Below, piece after piece: positions 8,066-14,233 of a DNA stretch of 17,556 bases. Origin of the DNA: an uncultured Lentisphaeraceae bacterium. GTDB lineage: Bacteria; Verrucomicrobiota; Kiritimatiellia; RFP12; DVOR01. The position numbers were made by a program, and so were the translations under genes. The stretch lies in contig CALBHX010000069.1 in assembly GCA_937892925.1 (NCBI GenBank), positions 1 through 17,556 on the forward strand. The letters run 5' to 3'. Within the stretch, counting starts at the first letter, position 1, and each line of letters begins with the position of its first letter. Below the pieces are notes generated by a model. It was not told where the DNA came from, ran no database searches, and was given only the letters and a program-made list of their open reading frames with translations.

Positions 8066-9874
8066 TTATACCGTGGGTTGGGCGGGTTTAGACTGCCCAC
8101 CATGCGGACGGATAGAAATGTGAAGCTCTCGAAGCTGTTTTTCGGTAACTTCTGCAGGCGCGTGCATCATTAAATCTTCGGCCTTCTGATTCATCGGGAA
8201 GGCAATAACCTCTCGAATATTCTCTTCCCCGGCCAACAACATGACCATACGGTCAACACCCGGCGCTACGCCGGCATGGGGCGGCGCACCAAACTTAAAA
8301 GCGTTGAGCAGGCAGGAGAATTTTTCTTCTACAACTTCCGGACCATAACCAGCCATCTCGAAGGCCTTATACATAATGTCTGGACGGTGGTTTCGAACAG
8401 CACCGGATGAAAGTTCAATGCCGTTACAGACCACATCATACTGATAGGCAAGTATGTCAAGCGGATTTTTGTTGGTGAGAGCTTCTAACCCACCCTGTGG
8501 CATGGAGAAGGGATTATGCGAAAAAATGATCGCGCCAGTCTCTGGATCTTTCTCGAAGAAAGGAAAGTCGGTAATCCAACAGAAACGGTAGGCCTTTTCT
8601 TCAACAATCCCAAGATCTTGTCCCATTTTCTTACGAAGCGCCCCCATCATGGTAGGGGTTTTATCGGCGGTATCGCAAATGAAGAAAATGGCATCGCCAT
8701 CTTTAAGATTTCCGGCTTTGGCAAGCGCATCAAGTTCATCGGGGTTGAGGAATTTGGCAATAGGTCCTTTGATTTTGTCGGTGTCCCATACCAGATAGGC
8801 AAGGCCTTTGGCTCCAAGTTCTTGCTTTGCCCAGGGTTCGAGTTTGTCAAAGAAACTACGGGGCTTACTTTTGATTCCAGGGACAGGAAGTGCTCGGACA
8901 ATAGCGCCGTTTTGAACGGCTCTGGCAAAGGCTCCAAATCCGGATTTTCTAAAAAGCTCAGTTACGTCAATAATCTTCAGAGGGTTACGCAGGTCAGGCT
9001 TGTCTGAGCCATAGGTCAGCATGGCTTCGCGATAGGGAATCCGTCGCCAGGGAGCTTGGTCGATCTTCCAGTCTTTTGGTGAAAATTCGGCAAAAGCCTT
9101 GCTGAGGACGTCTTCCACAACAGCGAAGACATCCTCCTGTGTGGCATAACTCATCTCAATGTCGAGTTGATAGAATTCACCCGGCGAACGGTCGGCACGG
9201 GAGTCTTCATCGCGAAAACAAGGGGCAATCTGGAAATATCGGTCAAAGCCGGCTACCATGAGCAATTGTTTGAAAAGCTGCGGCGCCTGTGGAAGCGCGT
9301 AGAACTTACCATGGTGGACACGAGAGGGTACAAGATAGTCACGGGCGCCCTCAGGGCTGGAACAAGTAAGAATAGGCGTTTGATATTCACTAAACCCGTG
9401 AGTTTCCATCTGTTTTCGTAAGAAACTGATGAGCTTTGAGCGCAAGACAATATTCTTGTGAACCCGCTCGCGGCGAAGATCGAGATAGCGATAAGTCAAG
9501 CGCATATCCTCGGCGGGGTCGGTTTCATCGGGGATATAAATAGGCGTTGTCTCTGCGTAGGATTCTACAGTACAGTCATTGGCCACCAGTTCAATCTCTC
9601 CGGTAGGTAAGTCTGGATTAATGGTAGAGGGCTCACGGAGTACGACTTCGCCAGTGAAAGTTACAACACTTTCAAGCTTAATGCGCTCAATATCACTGAA
9701 AAAGGAACGGCTTGGGTGAACGACTACCTGCGTTAGGCCGTAGTGGTCACGCAAATCGATAAACAGAATACCACCGTGGTCACGTTTACGAAAGACCCAG
9801 CCGGAGATACGAGCCGTTTTCCCCGCATCAGCGGCACGAAGTTCATTACAGGTGTGCGTGCGATAAGGATGCAT
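8066..9874 (-). CDS. aspS: aspartyl-tRNA synthetase
   Basis: Class IIb synthetase charging tRNA-Asp in the cytoplasm. I place the start at ATG 9874 (602 aa, the usual bacterial size) because MHPYRTHTCNEL opens the anticodon-binding OB fold and the 570 nt of open frame upstream do not look like protein. The OB fold contains ARISGWVFRKRDHGGILFIDLRD. Motif 1 follows at EYQTPILT, then GARDYLVPSRVHHGKFYALP. Motif 2 is CFRDEDSRADRSPGEFYQLD. A bacterial insertion domain follows, and motif 3 is GAPPHAGVAPGVDRMVMLL. The PGEFYQLD variant and the end PMNQKAEDLMMHAPAEV resemble alphaproteobacterial-type AspRS rather than the E. coli form (RADRQPEFTQID). Whether it also charges tRNA-Asn cannot be told here. 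Confidence 0.97.
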   Translation of the reverse strand: MHPYRTHTCNELRAADAGKTARISGWVFRKRDHGGILFIDLRDHYGLTQVVVHPSRSFFSDIERIKLESVVTFTGEVVLREPSTINPDLPTGEIELVANDCTVESYAETTPIYIPDETDPAEDMRLTYRYLDLRRERVHKNIVLRSKLISFLRKQMETHGFSEYQTPILTCSSPEGARDYLVPSRVHHGKFYALPQAPQLFKQLLMVAGFDRYFQIAPCFRDEDSRADRSPGEFYQLDIEMSYATQEDVFAVVEDVLSKAFAEFSPKDWKIDQAPWRRIPYREAMLTYGSDKPDLRNPLKIIDVTELFRKSGFGAFARAVQNGAIVRALPVPGIKSKPRSFFDKLEPWAKQELGAKGLAYLVWDTDKIKGPIAKFLNPDELDALAKAGNLKDGDAIFFICDTADKTPTMMGALRKKMGQDLGIVEEKAYRFCWITDFPFFEKDPETGAIIFSHNPFSMPQGGLEALTNKNPLDILAYQYDVVCNGIELSSGAVRNHRPDIMYKAFEMAGYGPEVVEEKFSCLLNAFKFGAPPHAGVAPGVDRMVMLLAGEENIREVIAFPMNQKAEDLMMHAPAEVTEKQLRELHISIRPHGGQSKPAQPTV

Positions 9875-9903
9875 AAGTCTCACTTTCGTTGATAAACACG
9901 TGA

Positions 9904-9912
9904 AGTATACCA
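9904..9912 (-). promoter_or_regulatory. extended -10 element upstream of aspS
   Basis: On the minus strand TATACT (9909-9904) is preceded directly by TGG. No good -35 box lies 16-18 nt upstream, which an extended -10 can tolerate. It predicts a start near 9897 and a leader of about 23 nt before ATG 9874. The ribosome site before the ATG is weak (GTGAGA). Confidence 0.4.
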
Positions 9913-10299
9913 TAAATTGGCAATAATATCTGCGGGCGTGTTCAGTCCAAAGGGGTGAGAGAAATGTGAGAGAAAAGGGCATGGAAACCTGGAGCGGTGG
10001 GTCAGCGTCAGCTGTATTTTGCAATGGATTTAAGAAAAGTTGAAGTATTTTTGAGACAAAGTGTGGTTTGGCGGAGTGTGTGGAGGGGCGTTTCGAGATT
10101 TTTTGGGTTATTTTGGGGGTGGATTTTAAGGTGCGATACAGGTGTTGGAAGCTTTGAAACCTCCTCATAACGTGTGACTTGTGGTATGAGGTATAGAATA
10201 CGAGGACATGTCCTGTGTTCATTGAGGGCTTCCTTCTTTTTATCTTGCGAGCCGAAGGTTGTAATGCTCTAACGTTCTGTTCTTTCATCGTGAAACGAC
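9913..10299. other. intergenic region left of the prophage, no gene seen
   Basis: No convincing gene on either strand. A perfect 12-bp palindrome AGGACATGTCCT lies at 10203-10214, just downstream of an AT-rich TATAGAAT. A 7-bp inverted repeat (CCTCATA ... TATGAGG) lies at about 10164-10192. The long minus-strand frame through here is continuous with aspS but has the composition of non-coding sequence. Confidence 0.4.
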
Positions 10300-10527
10300 C
10301 TAACGTCTGCAGTGTAGCCTCAGTAGGTGATGTTGGTTGCGGTTTTGCTCTTGTTGGCAAACGGAGCCGAGTGTGCCGTAAATGCGCGTTTTCGGAAGTT
10401 GTTGGAGTGTATCTCTTGGGTGGGTGAAATGGGCGAGGCCGCGGCATTCATCCCCACAGATGAAAGAAATGGAGTCGAGGTTGTCGCGGAAGAGGATGTC
10501 GTAACCGTCTGTCTTTTTAAAAAGATA
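10300..10527 (-). pseudogene. coding-like fragment at the left edge of the prophage
   Basis: A 75-codon open frame with no start codon, bounded upstream by TAG at 10528-10530. Its first half has strong coding character, with most codons ending in C or T (segment TDGYDILFRDNLDSISF, then ICGDECRGLAHFTHP), unlike the surrounding DNA. The plus strand in the same codon register is also open (ATG 10330 to TGA 10581, with a hydrophobic N-terminus), so the strand is not certain. It may be a decayed phage tail gene, since it follows the truncated gene at 10545-10724 in the same direction. Family not recognised. Confidence 0.3.
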
Positions 10528-10544
10528 CTAGGCGAGGGGCTGTT

Positions 10545-10724
10545 TTACCTTTTCCAACTTCGGGTGCTTTTGATCGAATGAAGTGGAGTTACGGCGGCGG
10601 CGAGGGGGTCAAGGCGGCCGCGGTAAACGGATGTGGTAATCCCTGTATCAGGCGCGGTGGTTTGTGAGGCGAGAACCCATCCGGAGACGTTGAGGGCGTT
10701 TCCACCAATGGACTTTATCGGCAT
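10545..10724 (-). pseudogene. truncated phage gene after the tape measure gene
   Basis: Begins at ATG 10724, 13 nt after the tape measure stop, with AGGAG 6-7 nt upstream, so it was a properly translated member of the tail operon. The first ~45 residues look phage-like (MPIKSIGGNALNVSGWVLAS, then a TGITTSVYRGRLDPLAAA segment). The rest (HSIKSTRSWKR) looks like sequence read across a junction or frameshift near 10,590, where the GC-rich composition also ends. By position it would be a tail or baseplate protein; the family is not recognised. Confidence 0.5.
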
Positions 10725-10737
10725 GGCTTGCTCCTGT

Positions 10738-11988
10738 TTAATTGTCGAGTGTGAGGACGGTGTAGACGCGTTTCAACTCGGCCACCACTTCGGCGAGGGA
10801 TTTGGTCTGTTTGCCTAATTGGACAAGCTTTTCTCGCTCGGCCTGCTCCTGCGCGTTTCCTAAGAAGCCGTAATTGACGCCTGCGAGGAGGCCGCCGCCT
10901 TTGGCGAAGGCGTAAGACAGAAGCGTTTTATCGATGGCCTCTTGTCGTTTGGAGGACGCTTCGTTTTTGGCTTTCAATGCTTGGTCTTCTTCCAGGATTT
11001 CACGGACAATACGTTCGTCTTTCTCTCGGGAACTTTCACGCTTTTGGGCGCGCTCAATGGCTGCGGAAACGTCACCATCGGAAAAGTTTCCAAGGCCGAG
11101 GCGGTAAAGTGCACGGACAGTTGCGCCGACATCTTGACCAAGTCGGTTATAAAGGTTGACGATGCGGTCATCGCGGGAGTTCCGTCGCTCGGTATCTACG
11201 GCGGCGACGCGTTGATCGAAAAGGTCTCCGAGTTCTTTGTATCGGGCACGCCACATCGTTGTACCCTCAACGGGGGAGTATGCTTGTTCTTTGATGGCAG
11301 CCCTAATGGCCTTATCCCTTCCGCTTTTTCCCCTGATACCTTGCTGGACGGCGTATTCGATTGTGGTTTCGGCGTCCGTTCCGAATCCCAAGCCCCGCAC
11401 AATTCCGGAGACGCTGGTTCTCCAAAGATTACGCCATCCGACATCTAGTTTTTCAATGTTGCGGTCTATTGTCACCGCCTCAATATTTTTCCCTGATTCG
11501 TCAAAGAACCTGTCATTGGCCTCTCGCGCGCCATAAGTGGCATTGGCAACGCCACGCCACGAATTCATGAGTTCGTCCAGTGAAGTGCGTCCGTTTTTGA
11601 GAGCGTCGAGCGATTTGTTGAAATCTTCCAGAGACACACCGGCGACATCCGCCCTTGCTTTCATCGCCGCAAACGTTTCGGCCGAGATGCCAATGTTTTT
11701 TGCCATCTCGCGCATCTTATTGCCCTCCTCAAGTATTTTCCGAAAGCCCCCAATAAGTCCATTGGCTATAAATGAGATCCCTTTCATCGTAAGATTAACC
11801 CACGAAAAACGGCCGACAAGATTGTTCACGCCTTCTTTATTCTTTTTCGCAAGTTCTTCGGAAACGTTGATACCGTCTTTCTTTATTTCTGCGTTTGCCT
11901 TTTTGGCGGCGGCAGAAACCCTATCAAACGACTTCTCTGCCTTTGTTGTGTCATTCGTGGTTTCTATTTTCAGTTTTGCAGTTGCCAC
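10738..11988 (-). CDS. phage tail tape measure-like protein (short)
   Basis: 416-residue protein starting at GTG 11988 with a strong AGGAGG site 6 nt upstream. The N-terminus (TTKAEKSFDRVSAAAKKANAE) is the heptad-rich opening typical of tape measure proteins. A hydrophobic segment at about 63-85 follows (NLTMKGISFIANGLIGGF), then NIGISAETFAAMKARADVAG, the recurrent tape measure repeat motif. The rest is helical and highly charged. Tape measure proteins set tail length and help DNA entry. At about 1.5 angstroms per residue this would correspond to a tail of about 60 nm, if a tail is made at all. It is short for the family but shows no internal break. Second last gene of the visible tail cluster. 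Confidence 0.75.
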   Translation of the reverse strand: MATAKLKIETTNDTTKAEKSFDRVSAAAKKANAEIKKDGINVSEELAKKNKEGVNNLVGRFSWVNLTMKGISFIANGLIGGFRKILEEGNKMREMAKNIGISAETFAAMKARADVAGVSLEDFNKSLDALKNGRTSLDELMNSWRGVANATYGAREANDRFFDESGKNIEAVTIDRNIEKLDVGWRNLWRTSVSGIVRGLGFGTDAETTIEYAVQQGIRGKSGRDKAIRAAIKEQAYSPVEGTTMWRARYKELGDLFDQRVAAVDTERRNSRDDRIVNLYNRLGQDVGATVRALYRLGLGNFSDGDVSAAIERAQKRESSREKDERIVREILEEDQALKAKNEASSKRQEAIDKTLLSYAFAKGGGLLAGVNYGFLGNAQEQAEREKLVQLGKQTKSLAEVVAELKRVYTVLTLDN

Positions 11989-12011
11989 CCGGAACCTCCT
12001 TTTGCTATCTT
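11982..12011 (+). promoter_or_regulatory. plus-strand promoter on the tape measure start codon
   Basis: TTGCCA at 11982-11987, 18-nt spacer, TATCTT at 12006-12011 with TGC directly before it. The -35 box covers the GTG start codon of the opposite-strand tape measure gene. Transcription would begin near 12018, where the GTG of the small plus-strand gene lies. Confidence 0.5.
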
Positions 12012-12017
12012 TCTAGC

Positions 12018-12266
12018 GTGAGTATAATTGAATTTTTTGGTGGTATTCTTTTCAACGTGGTACTTATCGTTGTCGGCCTTTACTACATCATCAAAGAACG
12101 ACGTGAAGAAAAGTCCTATCAGGCGTATCGAGAACGTCTTCGGATGCAGTCAGGATGCCGTACTTGTCGCTTCATTTTGCGGAAATCCCCAGCAGAAGAT
12201 CCGCGGAAAAGTGGTAAGCGCCTTGTAATTCGGCGTGTGCGGAAAGCAGGTGATTCGCCGCGATAA
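12018..12266 (+). CDS. small single-TM protein with a CxxC, antisense to the phage genes
   Basis: 82-residue frame from GTG 12018 with good coding character. Residues about 3-26 form a transmembrane helix (FFGGILFNVVLIVVGLYYII). A charged segment KERREEKSYQAYRERLRM follows, then GCRTCRF and a very basic tail. It lies in the 183-bp gap between two minus-strand phage genes and its 3' third overlaps the end of the 195-aa gene. No ribosome site precedes the start; a promoter 7 nt upstream predicts a leaderless mRNA. Function unknown. Orientation, private promoter and membrane topology suggest a lysogeny-expressed accessory (moron-like) gene. The tail beyond 12172 might be read only by chance. Confidence 0.5.
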   Translation: MSIIEFFGGILFNVVLIVVGLYYIIKERREEKSYQAYRERLRMQSGCRTCRFILRKSPAEDPRKSGKRLVIRRVRKAGDSPR

Positions 12267-12759
12267 GCGGCGCATCCCACGCTGTGCGCACGCGCAGGAG
12301 CTCACGCCACCCGGGGACGGCGCAGACGGCGCACGCAAGGCGCATGGTCGGCGTGGCGGCGTGGTCGATGGCGCGAGCACGCGCGATGTTCTCGGCTTTC
12401 ACCTCGGGTTCAGCTTGATGGGCGCGCGGCGGCACCCACGTCTGTTCCGCCCACCAGTGGAGGATTGCTTCAGCTTCTTCCGCCGTGCGCGGCGTGCACC
12501 GCACCGCCGATAAACGCAGGAGCCAGGAGGCTCTTGCGGCGCGGCGGCGAAAGACGCGCCACGGAAGGCACGCACCTGCCACCGCTTGCCCAAGGTCGAA
12601 CGGTTCCGGCGGCTCACTGGATGTGGACACAAGCCCATTCTCGAGCACTTCCAGCGTGCGTAAATGCCCAATCGTCAGAAGCCTCGCACGGGCGCGCGTG
12701 AAGCGCGTGCGGGCGAGACGCGGCGGGAGCCAGTCGGTCTTGAAGGCGGGGTAAAACAT
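12172..12759 (-). CDS. 195-aa phage protein between the 104-aa gene and the tape measure
   Basis: Starts at ATG 12759 (MFYPAFKTDWLPPRLAR), 5 nt after the stop of the preceding gene. It is Arg-, Ala- and Trp-rich with no membrane segment. Recognisable stretches are TAEEAEAILHWWAEQTWVPP and WDAPLIAANHLLSAHAELQG. A longer frame continues upstream to 13311 but its first half reads as low-quality sequence. By position (just before the tape measure) a tail assembly chaperone or other pre-tape-measure protein is the natural guess, but I do not recognise the family. A 37-bp part near its 3' end is duplicated at 13153-13189. Confidence 0.6.
   Translation of the reverse strand: MFYPAFKTDWLPPRLARTRFTRARARLLTIGHLRTLEVLENGLVSTSSEPPEPFDLGQAVAGACLPWRVFRRRAARASWLLRLSAVRCTPRTAEEAEAILHWWAEQTWVPPRAHQAEPEVKAENIARARAIDHAATPTMRLACAVCAVPGWRELLRVRTAWDAPLIAANHLLSAHAELQGAYHFSADLLLGISAK
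12288..12324. repeat. diverged direct repeat, copy 1
   Basis: 37 bp matching 13153-13189 at 32 positions, and followed in both copies by a version of GCAAGG. This copy lies within the C-terminal coding part of the 195-aa minus-strand gene (residues LLRV region). Confidence 0.7.
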
Positions 12760-12764
12760 AGGCG

Positions 12765-13079
12765 TCAGGGGGCGATTGCGGTGTTGGGCTTTCGGGCGTG
12801 GACGGTAGCGGAGAAGGCAGCAACCCCGTCGGGTGTCTTTGCAAGAGAGACGCCGTCTATCCATGCGATGTCGTAGCCCGTGACGGTAACGGTGTCGCCG
12901 TTTTTCGGGATGGTCGCGTCTTTCGCGACGTGGCCGGACACGGAAACCTCGCGCCCGTAATTGCCCATCACGACGCACTCGGTGCCGGCGGTGGTGTGGC
13001 CGGCGACCTCGTTGATGGCTTGGTAGCCCTCGGAGATGGTGACGGATGTTGCTTTGATGTTTAAGTCGACTCTTGCCAT
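12765..13079 (-). CDS. 104-aa phage structural protein, beta-rich
   Basis: Starts at ATG 13079 (MARVDLNIKATSVTISEGYQ). The sequence alternates short polar and aliphatic stretches as in all-beta tail proteins, with KDATIPKNGDTVTVTGYDIA and a C-terminal AAFSATVHARKPN. It precedes the 195-aa gene by 5 nt and shares its operon. The ribosome site is poor and its start codon is covered by a plus-strand promoter. A small tail-associated or tail-tube-like role fits the position, but the family is not recognised with certainty. Confidence 0.55.
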   Translation of the reverse strand: MARVDLNIKATSVTISEGYQAINEVAGHTTAGTECVVMGNYGREVSVSGHVAKDATIPKNGDTVTVTGYDIAWIDGVSLAKTPDGVAAFSATVHARKPNTAIAP

Positions 13080-13101
13080 CGCTGCGTTTCTTTGCTATGC
13101 T
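13073..13101 (+). promoter_or_regulatory. plus-strand promoter on the start codon of the 104-aa gene
   Basis: TTGCCA at 13073-13078, 17-nt spacer, TATGCT at 13096-13101 with TGC directly before it. The -35 box overlaps the minus-strand ATG at 13077-13079. The arrangement is the same as the one at 11982-12011. Transcription would begin near 13108, at or next to the ATG at 13106. Confidence 0.5.
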
Positions 13102-13105
13102 CTCT

Positions 13106-13225
13106 ATGGGAGGGTCTGTTGATGACGATGCCGTTTTAAGTGTGTGTGATCGGCACGCGCAGGAGTTCACACCTCCTGTGGACGGCGCATGCAAGGTAAG
13201 AGTAGGCCTTGCACGCGCTCTCTGA
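13106..13225 (+). CDS. 39-aa plus-strand ORF at the head of the antisense gene cluster
   Basis: ATG 13106 lies 4 nt after the predicted -10, so it would be read from a leaderless mRNA. An alternative ATG at 13122 with GGGAGGG upstream gives only 5 codons. The peptide begins MGGSVDDDAVLSVCDR and contains HAQEFTPPVDGA, encoded by the copy 2 repeat. It ends at a TGA in the context CTC TGA C and overlaps the next ORF, which is in the +1 frame. It may be the first part of a single 78-aa protein (see findings). Function unknown. Confidence 0.35.
   Translation: MGGSVDDDAVLSVCDRHAQEFTPPVDGACKVRVGLARAL
13153..13189. repeat. diverged direct repeat, copy 2
   Basis: Matches 12288-12324 at 32 of 37 positions. 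Here it encodes part of the 39-aa plus-strand ORF. Three of the five differences fall in third positions of the plus-strand frame and are silent there. Confidence 0.7.
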
Positions 13226-13346
13226 CCTTGCGGCCTCTCGCACGGCTCTTGCCCGTTCCGTCGATTCCCTCGACGAGCGCACCGCAAAGATGGCCGCCGA
13301 TATTGAAACAATCAAAACTCTGCTCTTGAAACTCCTATCTAAGTGA
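13209..13346 (+). CDS. 45-aa coiled-coil peptide or C-terminal half of a frameshifted protein
   Basis: Open after a TAG at 13203-13205; the first usable start is TTG 13209. The sequence has a clear heptad pattern (SDLAASRTALARSVDSLDER, then AADIETIKTLLLKLLSK), so a short helical, possibly dimerising segment is expected. There is no good ribosome site for TTG 13209, which argues that it is normally fused to the upstream 39-aa frame. Its TGA shares bases with the GAGG ribosome site of the next gene, so translational coupling is likely. Function unknown. Confidence 0.4.
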   Translation: MHALSDLAASRTALARSVDSLDERTAKMAADIETIKTLLLKLLSK

Positions 13347-13354
13347 GGTACCCT

Positions 13355-13753
13355 ATGTCCAATCCCATCAAGATTTCTAAAGTTACAGTCGCCCGCGCTC
13401 GTGTCGCCGCCTCGCGCGGTTCAATGGATCTGCCCTCCACAGGCATTGACATCGAGCCGGTGGAAGAGGCCCGCAAGCTTCAGGCTCTAAACTGCTTCAT
13501 CATGGTGGTCTCCGCCATCCTGCTGTTTCTCATCAACCTCGCCATCGGGTTTCATGATGGAGGAGGTATGCTGATCCTTTCCCTTATCATTAGCGTCGTG
13601 GCGTTCTTCCTCGCCTATTTTTTCTCCCGCATAGCCCTCGCCCGCTCCATTGCCGCCCTTATGACATGGCACTACACGGAGCGGACGGCTGCTGCGGCTT
13701 TCGCACAGCGGCACACGCTGCAGGCCATTCTTGAAAAGCTTGGCGAGAAATGA
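13355..13753 (+). CDS. 132-aa protein with two transmembrane helices
   Basis: ATG 13355 follows GAGG (13345-13348) by 6 nt. An alternative GTG at 13343 adds four residues. Residues 1-42 are soluble and basic to mixed. Two helices follow: about 46-66 (FIMVVSAILLFLINLAIGF) and about 71-95 (MLILSLIISVVAFFLAYFF). A C-terminal ~37-residue segment (IAALMTWHYTERTAAAAFAQ onward) completes it. The hairpin topology is compatible with a holin or with a small membrane accessory protein; neither can be shown. It lies on the opposite strand from the phage structural genes, downstream of the coiled-coil ORF and 4 nt overlapping the Cys-rich ORF. Confidence 0.7.
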   Translation: MSNPIKISKVTVARARVAASRGSMDLPSTGIDIEPVEEARKLQALNCFIMVVSAILLFLINLAIGFHDGGGMLILSLIISVVAFFLAYFFSRIALARSIAALMTWHYTERTAAAAFAQRHTLQAILEKLGEK

Positions 13754-13863
13754 CCTGCACCCGTTGCTTACTGTTCTTCCACGCCACGTGCCGTACGAGC
13801 TGTGGCGTGGTCGCTTTGGCCGAGACGGTGCGTAGATGGCTTCGGGAGCATCCGCCGGTGTAG
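13750..13863 (+). CDS. 37-aa Cys-rich small protein coupled to the 2-TM gene
   Basis: The ATG at 13750 overlaps the TGA of the 2-TM gene as ATGA, the usual sign of translational coupling. The peptide MTCTRCLLFFHATCRTSCG continues with a 17-residue amphipathic tail ending HPPV. Four cysteines in CxxC / CxxxC spacing could bind a metal. Function unknown. Confidence 0.45.
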   Translation: MTCTRCLLFFHATCRTSCGVVALAETVRRWLREHPPV

Positions 13864-13918
13864 GCGTAGGAGTCTAGTAAGGGTACTGTCGAGGGCAGTC
13901 AGGAGCATGAGGTGCTTA

Positions 13919-14233
13919 TTACGATCGTCCCTTCGTCCTCGGGTATGGGAACTGTGCTTGGATGCTTGCCTTAGTATGGTCGCGCTTTTGGGTGACGGAG
14001 GCGCAGAGGAGATACATGGGGGTGAGACGGCCGGCCTGCTCGAAGTGTCCGGTGGGGGCGGCGCCCAGGCGGTTGGCCGTGGCGTGTCGGCTCTGGCCGA
14101 TCGTGTGCAGATGGCGGCGGCAGAGCACGCTCACCGAACGGGCGGCCGCGCGGTGTAGGCGTGTGCGCGATTCCGGGGAAAAGGCGCGGCAGAGCGCATC
14201 CAGCTCACGGGTATCAACCGTCCAAAAAATCAT
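13919..14233 (-). pseudogene. shortened Mu gpG-like virion morphogenesis protein
   Basis: Starts at ATG 14233 with AAGGA 9 nt upstream; an in-frame ATG at 14242 is too close to that site. The first ~70 residues (MIFWTVDTRELDALCRAF, then RRHLHTIGQSRHATANRLGA and PTGHFEQA) match the pattern of phage virion morphogenesis/neck proteins, where an Arg-x-x-x-x-N-x-LG-x-x-x-T-H-F segment is conserved. After PTGHFEQAGR the similarity stops and the remaining ~30 residues look out of frame. At 104 residues it is about two thirds of the usual length. The conserved C-terminal beta region is not found in any frame downstream. Confidence 0.55.

Noticed and set aside
10203..10214. Palindrome AGGACATGTCCT as a prophage repressor operator
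   Set aside because: Only one copy is seen, it lies outside the phage-like block, and no repressor gene is present; chance cannot be excluded.
9875..10447. N-terminal extension of aspS (190 codons upstream of ATG 9874)
   Set aside because: The extension crosses a good extended -10 element, has no protein-like character, and AspRS of normal length starts exactly at 9874.
10942..11448. 168-codon plus-strand frame inside the tape measure gene
   Set aside because: Shadow of a well supported minus-strand gene with a strong ribosome site.
12760..13311. N-terminal extension of the 195-aa phage protein to position 13311
   Set aside because: It overlaps the whole 104-aa gene in another frame and reads as Arg/His/Pro-rich low-quality sequence; ATG 12759 is the natural start.
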